Below are positions 27,501 to 37,108 of a DNA stretch of 64,000 bases, in pieces; the stretch's first letter is position 1, and each line of letters opens with the position of its first letter. The notes beneath the pieces are model-generated. The model was not told the origin of the DNA. It searched no databases and was given only the letters and a program-made list of their open reading frames with translations. The stretch lies in the NCBI GenBank assembly GCA_963522175.1, contig CAUQXC010000005.1, positions 144,983-208,982 of the forward strand, given 5' to 3'. A program made the translations under genes and the position numbers. The stretch comes from CAKAHY01 sp963522175 (GTDB taxonomy: Bacteria > Bacillota > Clostridia > Lachnospirales > Lachnospiraceae).

Positions 27501-30500
27501 GACTCCATAGCAATTCCTATCATCTCAAAAGTCTTGCCGGCACCGACTTCATGGGCAAGCAAGGTGTTCCCTCCGAAAAGTCCTCTTGCAATCGCATCTC
27601 TTTGATGAGGTCTAAGCTCTATTTCAGGATTCATTCCATCAAAAGTAAGGTTACTTCCATCATATTCTCTAAGCCTTATTGAATTGAATCTCTTGTTATA
27701 TTCTTTGACAAGTCTTGATCTTCTGTCCACATCCTCGAAAATCCAGTTTTTAAACTCTTCTTTGATGATTTCTTGCTTACTCCTTGCAAGCATTGTTTCT
27801 TCTTTGTTTAAGACAGAACTTTTCTTTCCGTTTTCATCTACAATTTGATCATATACATTGGTATCTCTAAGGTTCAATGTATCTTCAATCAGTTTATATG
27901 CACTTACCCTGCTTGTTCCGTATGTGAAATTAGCAAGGTCATTTCCTTTATCTATACTTTTACCTTCTACTCTATATTCCCCTGTAAAGTTGGTATATTT
28001 GATATCAATATTCCATCTGTTTGAAGCAGATGTCTTTAACAGATGAAACATAAAGCTCTTATAATCTTTCTCAGGTATCCAAGTTGCTCCCATTCTAACG
28101 GTTATTTCACTTGCCTCGAGTTCTTTTGGCATTACTTCCAATAGTTTTTGTTTTTGATAATTAAGACTGAATAGTTCTTTTTTTAGAGTAATATTATCCT
28201 GTTTCAATAGTTCTGTATCAGTATTTTGAGCTTGTTCATTTTGCTCAAGTTCATGTTCTACATTCTTGATATACGAATCTATTACTTCTATCTTTTCTCT
28301 AATATTCCCGGATAAATATTCATCAGCAGTTACATAAGATCTTGAAAAATCTCCCAAATCTACAGCTGAAGAAAAAGGAGTCGTATCACTTGGATCAAAT
28401 CCATCTAAATTTAAAAATATTTCTCCCTTTAATCCTTCAATAATTTCTCCTCTTGTTTTTTCAGTGAGTTTTTCTATATAGTCAAAATTGACTTTCCCTT
28501 TTTGAGAAATAGATAGAATAAGTGCTTCTGTCAGATTATCTGTATGAGTGATCGCAACGGCTTTCTTAATCGTTCTTTTTGTAAATATATCGGATTTCCC
28601 GATGAAGTTGCCTTCCTTATCCAGCTTTTCCAAAGTGGAAAGTAGAGAATAGTTCGCATCTTCACGAAACAACTTTTTATTTGCCTTACTATTTAAAATT
28701 CCGTATTTTTTGGAAAACTCATCATAAAGGCGATTTAGATCCTCTTGTTTTTCTTTAATTTCTGTATCGGAGTAATCTTCTTTTTGATAGGAAATTACCT
28801 GTCTTAATATTTTTTCGATCTCAAGATATGACTTTACTTTCTCCTCATCAACTTTATTTAAATTCAATTTTTGCATTACGGAATTTTCTCTAAAATATAC
28901 CTTGTCATCAATTACTGCATAAGAATAGTTTTTCACACTGTCATCAGCAGGAATTGTTTCTGTTTCAAGTTCTTCACCTAATTGTGCTTTTTCATATATG
29001 CCGCTTATATTTTTTATAGCTATATTTAATTTTTCTTCTAAAGAAATTCCTCCATCATCCACACAGGCTAAGGCTGTTCCAAATTTGCTTGATACTTCTT
29101 CCATATTTCCAAGCACCATATCGGGATTATCTATAAAGTATTTATTATATGTTAATCCCTTTTCATCGGTATCAAGTTTTACCCAATCCTCATCTAATTT
29201 TAGTAATCTGTCTCTTTTTTTAAGGAAGATTATATCACTTGTTACCTCTGTTCCAGCTTCGCCTTTAAACGTGTTATTCGGTAACCTGATGGCTCCTAAA
29301 AACTCTGCTCGTTCACTAATATATCTTCTGATATCTTCACTTTTTTTATCCAATGTTCCGTTTGAGGTTATAAAGGCTATTATTCCGCCGGAACGTACTT
29401 TATCTAAGGTTTTGGCAAAGAAATAATCGTGGATAAGAAAGTTGTTTCTTTCATACTCACGATCCGATATTTTATATTCTCCAAAAGGTACATTTCCTAT
29501 TGCTATATCGAATAAATTGTTTGAAAAAGTTGTTTCTTCAAAGCCTTTTATCTGTATGTTAGCGTTAGGATACAATTTACTTGCTATCCTACCACTAATA
29601 CTGTCAAGTTCCACTCCATAAAATTTGCTACTTTGCATACTCTCCGGAAGATTTCCGAGAAATCTCCCGGTTCCCATACTTGGCTCTAAAATGTTTCCGC
29701 TTTCAAATCCCATATTGGATAGAGCCTTATAGATACTATCTATTACAACCTTTGGTGTATAAAAAGCGGTAAGAGTGCTTTCTCTTGCTGCATCATATTC
29801 AGATTGTGATAAGTTTTCTTTTAGAAAATCTCTTGCCTTACTCCATTGTCCCTGTTTTTCTTCATCAAACACATCAGAAAGTCCACCCCATCCGACATAC
29901 TTGCTTAATATGTCCTGTTCTTCCTTTGTTGCATGACTATGTCGTTCTTCGATTTCTTTTAAAACTTTGATGGCTTCTATGTTATTTTTTAGTCTTTCTG
30001 AAGGTGGCAAGATCTCATCTTCTCCTGTTATTTTGTAATTGATTGGAGGAATACTTCCTGTATCATTTATTACATCTAAATTATGGTGTAAAAGTTCCGA
30101 CTTATCTTCTCCTAAGTTAAGACTTGGCTTAAACTGATCAAGAGATTCTCTTTTTGCATATAGATTTGCTACTGGTCTCTCCTGAGTATATATCACTTCC
30201 GTCATCAGTTTTTCTGTATTTGAGACAAGTTGTAGCCTGCTCATTCCAACGGGATTAAAATTATTTCTGGTAATTTCATATTCTTTATTTTGAAAGAGAA
30301 CGGAAAGTCCTTGTTTGTTATAATCTTCAATATCTAACAAAATTAGATCTTCATCATTGATACTTTGTTCTTGTAGCTTCTCTGTTGTAGATACGATCTC
30401 CAAATCAAGTTCACTTTCATTTCTGAAAGGAATAATCTCACTGCTCGTTATAAAGCCGTTTAGATAGCCTTCATTATCATCTAATTTTATCGTTTTATAT

Positions 30501-33500
30501 GTTTTATAATCCTGAATTTCTGAAATTACATATTCTTTACCCTGATATTTTACCTGCATACCTTCCTGATAGATTGGCACCTTTATCTGCTCTTTCTTTT
30601 CCTCATTTGCTTTATCAATTTGCTGATTGATATAACCGGTAAGCATTACATTTCTATGATTATCATCAAGCAGATAAGGAAGATTTTGAAGCATTTCATG
30701 ATAGCTGTCGTATTGAATTGCGAGATTGGAACTTAACATATATCCGTTATATCTTAAATTTTGTTTTAACTGCTTATTTTTCATATCCAAAACAAGCTCT
30801 GCCTCATAACCTTCTTTTTCATCAATGTTATCTGTTATATGCTCCGGTGCTTTTAAAAGATCTTCCAATATATTTTTTTCATCCAAAATAAATTCTTCGC
30901 TTTGAGGATGAAATTGATATTCTCCTACATCTTTTACCTCTTTAAAAATCAGAGCAGATAAAATTTCTTTCTTATCTCTTAACTCCAATACCTTTGCTTT
31001 TTCTTCTTCTGGTAAATTAATATTAAAATGTATTTCATTTTCTCGGTTGATATAGGCAATATTTTGATAGGCATCATCTATTTTTAAGTTTCTGTTATAC
31101 ACATAAATATCATTATAATAATCAGGAAACTGTTCATTAAAACTTGCCACCTCAAAATCAAAACCGCCTTTTTCTTCTGTTACCTTATCCGATGAAATTT
31201 CATATAGCCCTTGATTCTCAAGATAAAATACATCATTAAGATCTGTTAGATTCACTTCTTTCATACTTGTAGCAATCTCGTCAAAAAGTGCATCGATCTT
31301 GCTGCTTTCCTCAAAGGTTATTCCTTTGTATAGAGGATAGACTTTACCTTCAAAATTGTCATTACTTGGATATACCTTAGTTCCTGTTTCATCCAGAGAA
31401 ATATCTTTTACTTTATCTTGATCCATAACTGCATAGTAATTACCAACTTTGACTGCAATCTTATCTTCGGCAGCCGTCTTTGCTATGTCATCTTCTATCT
31501 CTGTTTCTAAAGCCTTTATTCTTTCTAAGAACCTGTCAACATTACTGGAATAAATTAAGCTGTCCGTATTGTTGTATGCTACTCTATATTCACCATCATT
31601 ATTTTTGAAAAAAGTAAAACGGGCTAAATCGGATAATTCTTTATCTTCCTCAAAAGGATTATATTCTTCAAACTTTGAACCATCCGTATATGCAAAGTTT
31701 TTAAAATACGGGAATAACTTCTTATAATCTTCCTCATTTGATACCACAGTCATAGACTCTTTTTCTAAAATATCCTTTAAGGTATTATCTATATCTTCTG
31801 CATTGTGTTCTTCGGTTTCTCTGCTTATATTCATCTGTTCATAAAGATACTGAAAATCTCTTTGGTTTACTTCATTTCCATCTCCAATATCTATTCTGAA
31901 GTGTTCTTCCACTTCTCCGTCTACAATATGATCAAAATAGAATTTAGAATAACCTACCCACTCGTCAGTCATTTCTCCATATTCGTCTTCACCTACCGTT
32001 TTGTTATGAACTCTGATTTTTTCGTCAAGCTCTTTGATTTCATCAAGCAATTCTTTAGTAACAAGTTCTCCGGCATAATTTTTTTCTATAAGACCCAAGC
32101 CTTCATTAAATTCTAAAACCCAATAATCTCTACGATTCTTTGTTTCAGAAACAGTTTCTTCTTTGAAAGACTCATTTCTATCTTCTATATTTTCTTGTAT
32201 ATTTTGCCTATCTTCTGTCTGCTCTGTAAAATCTTCTTTTCCTATATATCTGCCGCTTTCAACAAGGTTTTGTATCCTTTTTGCCGCCTGATTCCAGTTT
32301 AAAAAAATATCCTTACAGTTTTCTTTTTCAAGCTTTATTCCTTTGGCATCGTGCCACTCTCCACTTCCTCTTGCACCTGATAAAGCATGAGATCTACCAC
32401 CTGTTCCATATTCATTTTTTAGAAAATCCATCTTCTCTTGAAGTGTATGAGAACTACGAAAAAACTCTACAATCCTTTCTTTTCCGGCTGAAACACCACT
32501 ACCTCTTCTAAGATTTTCATAAATCTCATCTTCCGTGATAAAACCCTTTATATTAGGAATTTCCATCATATTTGAAGTAAATTCTTTTCTTGGTATCTCT
32601 AAATCCTGTAATCTTTGTAGAATATCTATTGTTTTATGATAATGAAATCGTAAAATACTTGGATTTTTATCATAATCTTGTAAAAAGTTATCGTATTCTT
32701 TCCTTAATATATTTCTAAATTCGAGGTTTTTTAAGTTTTCTGCAAGTTCTTTGGTTTTATCCGGATATCCTTTCTTTTCATCTCCGTTGAGAATTGACAA
32801 GTAGCTATTTCTTACTTCATCTGCAAAATCTCCTTTCAAAAACCATAACTTCTCTGCAAGTTCTTTTCTCTCAAAGGAAAATACTTCCGCCACTTCCACA
32901 TTAGTTGCATATTGACCTTTTTCGATTAATATGCCGATACGCTTGGCTACATCTACCCATGAAAGAACTTGAGACGGCTCTTCTCTTGAAGATACATCAT
33001 TGGATAGATAAATCCCCTCTTTATCGCACCAAGCACAAACCTTTTTTCCTTCCACTTCGTATCCGTTCCCGCCTTTAAAAGTATTTTGAAGAAAATGAGC
33101 CAATTCTTCCTTACTTTTTCCTTTAGAGTATTCGGCTAAAACCTTTAAGCGTAAATTGTCCTCATTTCCTCCATGAATCAAAACAGCATCAATTTCTTCT
33201 TGCCTTAGCGGAAACTGAAATCTTCCTTGACTGACTGTATTTTGCGCAAAAGAAAAAGAAGCCTTATCGACTTCTTTTCCTCCATTTCCTATATAATCTT
33301 GTTTTATCTTCTGTATATTCTCTTCATGATACTCATCTATGCCCAAACGATCTGTTCCATCGCCATTTTTGTAAGTGTCATGTCCAGATTCTTCTTCAGT
33401 CCTGCGTACTTCAGAAAGTCCTGATCCTGCATCTTGGTTGTCATTTCCCAAGCTTCTTTCATTCTCGGTTCCTCTATATCCAAGAAATTCTCCACCTGTT

Positions 33501-35632
33501 CCTGAATATCCAACAGATGATTCATTAGGCTTTCTTCCATCAGCATAATCTGATACTCTTCCCCTCTTTCCTCTTTGAGATATTTCAGTCTCGCTTTGCC
33601 AAATTGATTCAGTTTGCTTAAGTTCAATTTCTCCGGCATTTTCATATTCGGAATTAACACTTCCGATCCATCTTCCATCTTCTCCAATCTGTAAGTCCCT
33701 CCCTGTCTCTCGAATGGACTCTCTTTCACGATTGGCGTATAAATCTCGCTTTCCAGAATGTATTCCTTTTTCGCCAATACTACCGTTTCTTTCATCTTCT
33801 AAGCCTCCTTCTTTTATTTCTTTTTCATTTTCTATAATTTCAGTAGTTCTGTTAATTTCATCTGCAACATTATTATAACGCTCCTTATAGTTTTTTGTCT
33901 GCTCCCTTTTTTGAATTTCTGAAAATTTTTCTCTTTCTTCCACTTTTGAAATTTCTCTACCTATATCCATAAGTATTCTTTTCACATTGTTTGAAGTATA
34001 GGCAAGTAATCTGTCAATATCTTGCGTACTTGAAACTCTTGATAGCATTTCTAATTTTTCCCTATCCCCTAAAAAATGCAGTCCCATTCTTTCATATACC
34101 GACACCTTTGCGGATTCTTCTAAAAAATGGAGTATATCGACCTTACTGTTGTCTTTTAAGGTTTCATCACTTAAAGAATCAAGTGCTTTATTTAATATCT
34201 GCCTTGTATATAGCAAAACAAGTGTATTTAACTTATCTTCTGTAGAAAATATAAGGTTACTGTTTTTTTCTTTAAAGGCATCAATCAGAGTATCTAAGGC
34301 AGCTATATGCTTTTCATTATGATACTTCCATAACTTTACCTCAGAAATATTATGATTTAAGCTCACTGTTTGACTTACATCAAAAATGTATTTTATCTTT
34401 TCTCTTTCAATGTCTAAAACAGGTATTCCTTTTTCTCCCCTGCTTACATTTCTTCCGATGCTTTTCCAATAGTCATATTCCGCACAGGCGGTTGCTTTTT
34501 CATTTACCGCATATATGCTAAGCTGATTAAAATATGGATATTTATAGTTATTTCCCATTACTTTTAAATAGGTTTCATACCTGTCTATATTTTCCCTAAA
34601 TTCTTCTTTTGCAAAATCAAGAATCTGTTTGACTTCTCTAAATTCATATCTTTGCACTGTATCTCCCCCCTTTTTTCTTTTATTTTCATGCCTTTTTTCT
34701 TCTGCTTTCTTCTTTAAAAGTTCCTCTCTTCCCCAATCGTAAAATTGATTTATAGAGGCTATCGCCTTATTTGCAATATAATGTATATAGTCAGTTGCAC
34801 CCCGCCTTTTATACCATTTTTCTCTTTTCAGTCCGCTATTTTCCATGAAGGATATGGATTGTTCTACATCAGCGGTATAATAAAGCAGTCTTTGAAGCAT
34901 AAAAAAATCAGCCTCTGACCTACTGTTAAAATAGCTTTCATAATTGCCATAATATATTTGTCTTAAATCTTCTCCTGTATATGAAAAATATCCTCTATAA
35001 AATAGCTTGTCCAATATATCCTGTTCCCCTTTGTAAAAAGTAAGAGTTGGACTTATTTTATTTTCAGCACTAATTTTATTTATCTTTGGCATATATTTTT
35101 CATATAAGGGTTTTAACTCACTGTCAATATTTATTACTTTATTCCTGTCTCTGTCTTTTATAACATTACCGGTAACTGTAAAAAATCTATCTTTGTCATA
35201 AATTTCAAGATTTTTGTATCTTTTCCTTTCTCCCGGAACTTCACCTTTTCCGATAAAATGTAATCCTGTTTTTGATGGAGATATTTCAGCATAGGTGGAA
35301 ATTTCTCTTAAAAAATCAGCTGTCATAGAATTTGCATGATAATCCATACTATATTCCATAATATCATCACTTACCTTATCGATATCTATACCGATATATC
35401 CATCTCCAAGCATAAATCCAAGACCATCTCCGATATTTCGGTTAAGTGCAGCTATACAAGCTTCATATGAAAACCATGTCGTTTTATCATTGGACTTGGC
35501 AGGTTTTCCGTTTGGCATCAAGGGTAGTTTTGTATTCCTCCCGTCTCTTTGAATTATTTTATACAAACACCAGTGTTTCTCTCTTTTTAGTTCATCAGGA
35601 ATATCTTCATAATTTTTTATGATGCCATTCAT
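24509..35632 (-). CDS. Giant primase-like/ArdC/N6-methylase/SNF2 helicase fusion
   Basis: At 3707 residues this is the largest gene of the window. Residues 1-190 are a prim-pol-like domain (HWCLYKI ... GYIGIDIDKV). An ArdC/LtrC-like antirestriction N-domain starts near 325 (EVKQILDFAKEEFRENIDRYETYL is its core), and a low-complexity linker spans 600-780. A class-I adenine methylase lies near 1980-2100 with LEPSMGTGRFLG and NVPFG in place of NPPY. A superfamily-2 helicase has HEVGAGKT (about 2690), VDEVHAFKN (about 2855) and QRAGRIVRQGNEN (about 3180). Such SNF2/methylase giants are ICE markers thought to protect incoming DNA. The C-terminus carries a DxDxDG block and the shared tail. Confidence 0.9.
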   Translation of the reverse strand: MNGIIKNYEDIPDELKREKHWCLYKIIQRDGRNTKLPLMPNGKPAKSNDKTTWFSYEACIAALNRNIGDGLGFMLGDGYIGIDIDKVSDDIMEYSMDYHANSMTADFLREISTYAEISPSKTGLHFIGKGEVPGERKRYKNLEIYDKDRFFTVTGNVIKDRDRNKVINIDSELKPLYEKYMPKINKISAENKISPTLTFYKGEQDILDKLFYRGYFSYTGEDLRQIYYGNYESYFNSRSEADFFMLQRLLYYTADVEQSISFMENSGLKREKWYKRRGATDYIHYIANKAIASINQFYDWGREELLKKKAEEKRHENKRKKGGDTVQRYEFREVKQILDFAKEEFRENIDRYETYLKVMGNNYKYPYFNQLSIYAVNEKATACAEYDYWKSIGRNVSRGEKGIPVLDIEREKIKYIFDVSQTVSLNHNISEVKLWKYHNEKHIAALDTLIDAFKEKNSNLIFSTEDKLNTLVLLYTRQILNKALDSLSDETLKDNSKVDILHFLEESAKVSVYERMGLHFLGDREKLEMLSRVSSTQDIDRLLAYTSNNVKRILMDIGREISKVEEREKFSEIQKREQTKNYKERYNNVADEINRTTEIIENEKEIKEGGLEDERNGSIGEKGIHSGKRDLYANRERESIRETGRDLQIGEDGRWIGSVNSEYENAGEIELKQTESIWQSETEISQRGKRGRVSDYADGRKPNESSVGYSGTGGEFLGYRGTENERSLGNDNQDAGSGLSEVRRTEEESGHDTYKNGDGTDRLGIDEYHEENIQKIKQDYIGNGGKEVDKASFSFAQNTVSQGRFQFPLRQEEIDAVLIHGGNEDNLRLKVLAEYSKGKSKEELAHFLQNTFKGGNGYEVEGKKVCAWCDKEGIYLSNDVSSREEPSQVLSWVDVAKRIGILIEKGQYATNVEVAEVFSFERKELAEKLWFLKGDFADEVRNSYLSILNGDEKKGYPDKTKELAENLKNLEFRNILRKEYDNFLQDYDKNPSILRFHYHKTIDILQRLQDLEIPRKEFTSNMMEIPNIKGFITEDEIYENLRRGSGVSAGKERIVEFFRSSHTLQEKMDFLKNEYGTGGRSHALSGARGSGEWHDAKGIKLEKENCKDIFLNWNQAAKRIQNLVESGRYIGKEDFTEQTEDRQNIQENIEDRNESFKEETVSETKNRRDYWVLEFNEGLGLIEKNYAGELVTKELLDEIKELDEKIRVHNKTVGEDEYGEMTDEWVGYSKFYFDHIVDGEVEEHFRIDIGDGNEVNQRDFQYLYEQMNISRETEEHNAEDIDNTLKDILEKESMTVVSNEEDYKKLFPYFKNFAYTDGSKFEEYNPFEEDKELSDLARFTFFKNNDGEYRVAYNNTDSLIYSSNVDRFLERIKALETEIEDDIAKTAAEDKIAVKVGNYYAVMDQDKVKDISLDETGTKVYPSNDNFEGKVYPLYKGITFEESSKIDALFDEIATSMKEVNLTDLNDVFYLENQGLYEISSDKVTEEKGGFDFEVASFNEQFPDYYNDIYVYNRNLKIDDAYQNIAYINRENEIHFNINLPEEEKAKVLELRDKKEILSALIFKEVKDVGEYQFHPQSEEFILDEKNILEDLLKAPEHITDNIDEKEGYEAELVLDMKNKQLKQNLRYNGYMLSSNLAIQYDSYHEMLQNLPYLLDDNHRNVMLTGYINQQIDKANEEKKEQIKVPIYQEGMQVKYQGKEYVISEIQDYKTYKTIKLDDNEGYLNGFITSSEIIPFRNESELDLEIVSTTEKLQEQSINDEDLILLDIEDYNKQGLSVLFQNKEYEITRNNFNPVGMSRLQLVSNTEKLMTEVIYTQERPVANLYAKRESLDQFKPSLNLGEDKSELLHHNLDVINDTGSIPPINYKITGEDEILPPSERLKNNIEAIKVLKEIEERHSHATKEEQDILSKYVGWGGLSDVFDEEKQGQWSKARDFLKENLSQSEYDAARESTLTAFYTPKVVIDSIYKALSNMGFESGNILEPSMGTGRFLGNLPESMQSSKFYGVELDSISGRIASKLYPNANIQIKGFEETTFSNNLFDIAIGNVPFGEYKISDREYERNNFLIHDYFFAKTLDKVRSGGIIAFITSNGTLDKKSEDIRRYISERAEFLGAIRLPNNTFKGEAGTEVTSDIIFLKKRDRLLKLDEDWVKLDTDEKGLTYNKYFIDNPDMVLGNMEEVSSKFGTALACVDDGGISLEEKLNIAIKNISGIYEKAQLGEELETETIPADDSVKNYSYAVIDDKVYFRENSVMQKLNLNKVDEEKVKSYLEIEKILRQVISYQKEDYSDTEIKEKQEDLNRLYDEFSKKYGILNSKANKKLFREDANYSLLSTLEKLDKEGNFIGKSDIFTKRTIKKAVAITHTDNLTEALILSISQKGKVNFDYIEKLTEKTRGEIIEGLKGEIFLNLDGFDPSDTTPFSSAVDLGDFSRSYVTADEYLSGNIREKIEVIDSYIKNVEHELEQNEQAQNTDTELLKQDNITLKKELFSLNYQKQKLLEVMPKELEASEITVRMGATWIPEKDYKSFMFHLLKTSASNRWNIDIKYTNFTGEYRVEGKSIDKGNDLANFTYGTSRVSAYKLIEDTLNLRDTNVYDQIVDENGKKSSVLNKEETMLARSKQEIIKEEFKNWIFEDVDRRSRLVKEYNKRFNSIRLREYDGSNLTFDGMNPEIELRPHQRDAIARGLFGGNTLLAHEVGAGKTFEMIGIAMESKRLGMSNKAMFVVPNHIVEQFGREFNELYPAANILCATEKDFTPDRRKRFCSRIATGDYDAVIIGHSQFEKIPISKQRQEYELQSQIDEIVDFISEYKRDREQKFTVKQLEKTKKGLEAKLKKLNDDYKKDDVLTFEELGIDKLFVDEVHAFKNLYLFTKMRNVAGITSPDSQKSSDMLMKCRYMDEITGNKGIVFATGTPVSNSMTELYTMQRYLQYNELKKMHLQHFDSWASTFGETVTAIELNPEGNGYQSKTRFAKFYNLPELMNIVKQFMDIKTSDVLNLPVPNAHYETIKTKPTEEQKQILETFSERADKVRAKQVDSSVDNMLLITNDGKKMALDQRLINPLLPDEENSKVNTCIKNIFSIWDKYSEEKSTQLVFCDLSTPSKEFNIYDDMKNKLIAMGIPEIEIEFIHNAKNNKEKDAIFDKVRKGEIRILLGSTQKMGAGTNVQNKLIAIHDLDIPWRPADLSQRAGRIVRQGNENRDVHIFRYITENTFDAYLFQTLENKQKYISQIMTSKTPVRVAEDVDEATLNYAEIKALATGNPLIREKMDLDVEVSKLKILESNFKSNLYKMEDKVIKVYPKEIENLKEKIENLKKDIEKVESYGDEKEAKTEEYTQTSLENIGENKKETKIKETIAKETVSKFTSLTLSGRKYTDKKQAGEFLINRIKGIKKTDNFAQEEVKIGEYRNFDLFVYYDSFSNQYKFHLKGEENHYGEFGTDEIGNIIRMDNVLDRMPERLEQTLGKLKDTENQFETAKLEIQKKFPQAELLKEKTLRLAEVNHLLDMGQKEDIKEEKNPLLEEVKEELIHFLNEEYDEAHSIEDFDTMFSDLTDIGLAYTTTPDEKHEIQISLDLINYKMNTYVDNTLIDSFSYTCDPQDASSRQELIQIKESIGFWDFNELIYVDEEKLKAVLGLSINEDGNFYDPLSKDMDLDGVADRYDADFRDSNIQNIGDFDKNKKSSVIGRLNEYKEQINQKEKRENKAECFEETR
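33337..33795 (-). CDS. TnpV-like protein overprinted within the giant gene
   Basis: This 152-residue ORF lies on the same strand as the giant gene but in another frame, over its low-complexity linker. The middle reads LIPNMKMPE, then LNQFGKARLKYLKEERGEEY and a leucine-rich helical end. That is the pattern of transposon-encoded TnpV proteins (IPNL-P ... GxxRLRYLKE). AAGGAGG sits eight bases before the ATG, so it has its own translation start. The host frame there is repetitive and Gly/Arg/Glu-rich, consistent with constraint from a second frame. TnpV has no established function. Confidence 0.65.
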   Translation of the reverse strand: MKETVVLAKKEYILESEIYTPIVKESPFERQGGTYRLEKMEDGSEVLIPNMKMPEKLNLSKLNQFGKARLKYLKEERGEEYQIMLMEESLMNHLLDIQEQVENFLDIEEPRMKEAWEMTTKMQDQDFLKYAGLKKNLDMTLTKMAMEQIVWA

Positions 35633-35646
35633 AGCTGTTACCTCTA

Positions 35647-36552
35647 CTACATTTCCATTCCCTTATCTTTTTTATGTGCTTTTACATCCCTAACTTTTTC
35701 TTCTTTCTTGATTTTTTGCTGATTTTCTTTTAATTTTTTAAGTACAGACGGTTTTTTCTCTGCCGTTTTTTCAGCCCTTTTCTTTGGTATTTGTTCTGTT
35801 TTATCCTGCTCTTTGCTTTTCTTTTTTGTTGTGCTTGTATTCACTGTTTCCTCTTTGGAACTTATTTTTGGGCTTATTTCTTTTTTATCTTCCTTCGCCA
35901 TTGGAATACTTTCCTTATTCTCCTCTTGCTGTTTCTCTTCTTTATGCTTGGCATCTGCATCATCTTCCAATTCCTTATCTTCTTGATTTTGGATTTTTTT
36001 ATCAAGTTTTTCTTCGTCTTTTTGAATTTCCTTAGAAAGATTGTCAAGCTTTTCCAGGCAAGTATCCAATTTTTGTTGCTGCTCTTTGATAAAATCCTGC
36101 ATGGAAGTTACCAGTCCTTTTACTATCCATATTTTCATCTGTACAAATTTTTCTTGTGCTTTCGTCAAATTGTAGGAAAGCTGATTTTTCATATTGTCAT
36201 ATAGATGTTTGATACTTCCAATTGCTTTTTCTTGCAAATGAACAAGGGTATTTCCAACCGCCTTAATATCTCGCACAATCAGCGAACTTAACCCTATATT
36301 TTCCATTTCATTTAATCGTTTGATCTCAGCTTTTAATCCGGTGATTTCTTCTTTGAGTGCTTTTAACTCCATAATATTTGGATCAAAGTCCTTGTTTTGC
36401 ATCTCTTCTTTCATTTCTTTAGCAATCACAATCTGCTGATTGGTATGTTCTTCTAAAAAGTCGGCTGTCTTTGTATATTCCGATTTAATCTCGCTTATTA
36501 CTTCTTTTGCCTGTTCTTCCTGTTTTTGTAAGTTTTCATTCTTCTTATCCAT
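35647..36552 (-). CDS. Coiled-coil ICE protein with basic C-terminal tail
   Basis: The 301-residue protein is almost wholly helical. It has heptad-rich segments at residues 50-85 and 150-215 around a more hydrophobic stretch (MKIWIVKGLVTSMQDFIKEQ). A Lys/Glu-rich linker and the tail PSVLKKLKENQQKIKKEEK follow. The tail resembles the ends of the giant helicase and the SSB-domain protein. No catalytic motif is seen. It sits directly upstream of the giant gene in the operon, 14 bases apart, and may be a structural partner. Confidence 0.6.
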   Translation of the reverse strand: MDKKNENLQKQEEQAKEVISEIKSEYTKTADFLEEHTNQQIVIAKEMKEEMQNKDFDPNIMELKALKEEITGLKAEIKRLNEMENIGLSSLIVRDIKAVGNTLVHLQEKAIGSIKHLYDNMKNQLSYNLTKAQEKFVQMKIWIVKGLVTSMQDFIKEQQQKLDTCLEKLDNLSKEIQKDEEKLDKKIQNQEDKELEDDADAKHKEEKQQEENKESIPMAKEDKKEISPKISSKEETVNTSTTKKKSKEQDKTEQIPKKRAEKTAEKKPSVLKKLKENQQKIKKEEKVRDVKAHKKDKGMEM

Positions 36553-36592
36553 ATTTTCCTCCTTCGTTTTTTAAACATTCTATTTCGTTGCT

Positions 36593-37105
36593 CTATCGAA
36601 TCCATTTTAATTCGGTACTGCCGATATATCCCACCTTCCATAGAAACCATGCAAAGGCAATGCCACTGCTTTTGGATTTCCAAAATTCTCCATTCTTAGC
36701 ACAATTCAGTCTTTTAGAAAAGACATATACTCTTTGAGGAGGGTGCTCCTTAAACAGTTCATATCTTTTTTGTCCCTCCAAAAATGCCAATAGAAACAAC
36801 ATCGCAATCTTTATCTTTTCCTTTGAAATTTCAAGGGCATGCTTTAAAAACTCATTTGCACAAAAATAGGGTGGATTGGTTACGATATCCAATATATTTT
36901 CTGTTACTGTAAAAAAATCTGTAGCTTTTACCTTATATCTATGCTCTTCTAAAATTTTTCCGATATGTCCCATTCCGCAAGCAGGCTCATAGACAGGAGA
37001 TATAAACTGTTATCTTTTTAAAAGTTCGTGAGTTGCCCTTTTATCAGTAGCATAAAAATCCAATTTTTCTCTGTCTTTACTGAATTTTATTAGCGTATCA
37101 AACAT
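36593..37105 (-). pseudogene. N6-adenine methylase-like gene with in-frame nonsense codon
   Basis: Reading from ATG 37105 (AAGGAG six bases upstream) gives MFDTLIKFSKDREKLDFYAT ... HELLKR. Then a TAA lies at 37010-37012. The same frame continues QFISPVYEPACGMGHIGKIL and TNPPYF. EPACGMGH is methylase motif I and NPPY is motif IV. The single stop splits them from the N-terminal part. Restart at the internal ATG 36973 would lose motif I up to ACG. The simplest view is a GAA or CAA to TAA mutation. A sequencing error is possible. Confidence 0.8.
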
Positions 37106-37108
37106 AGG

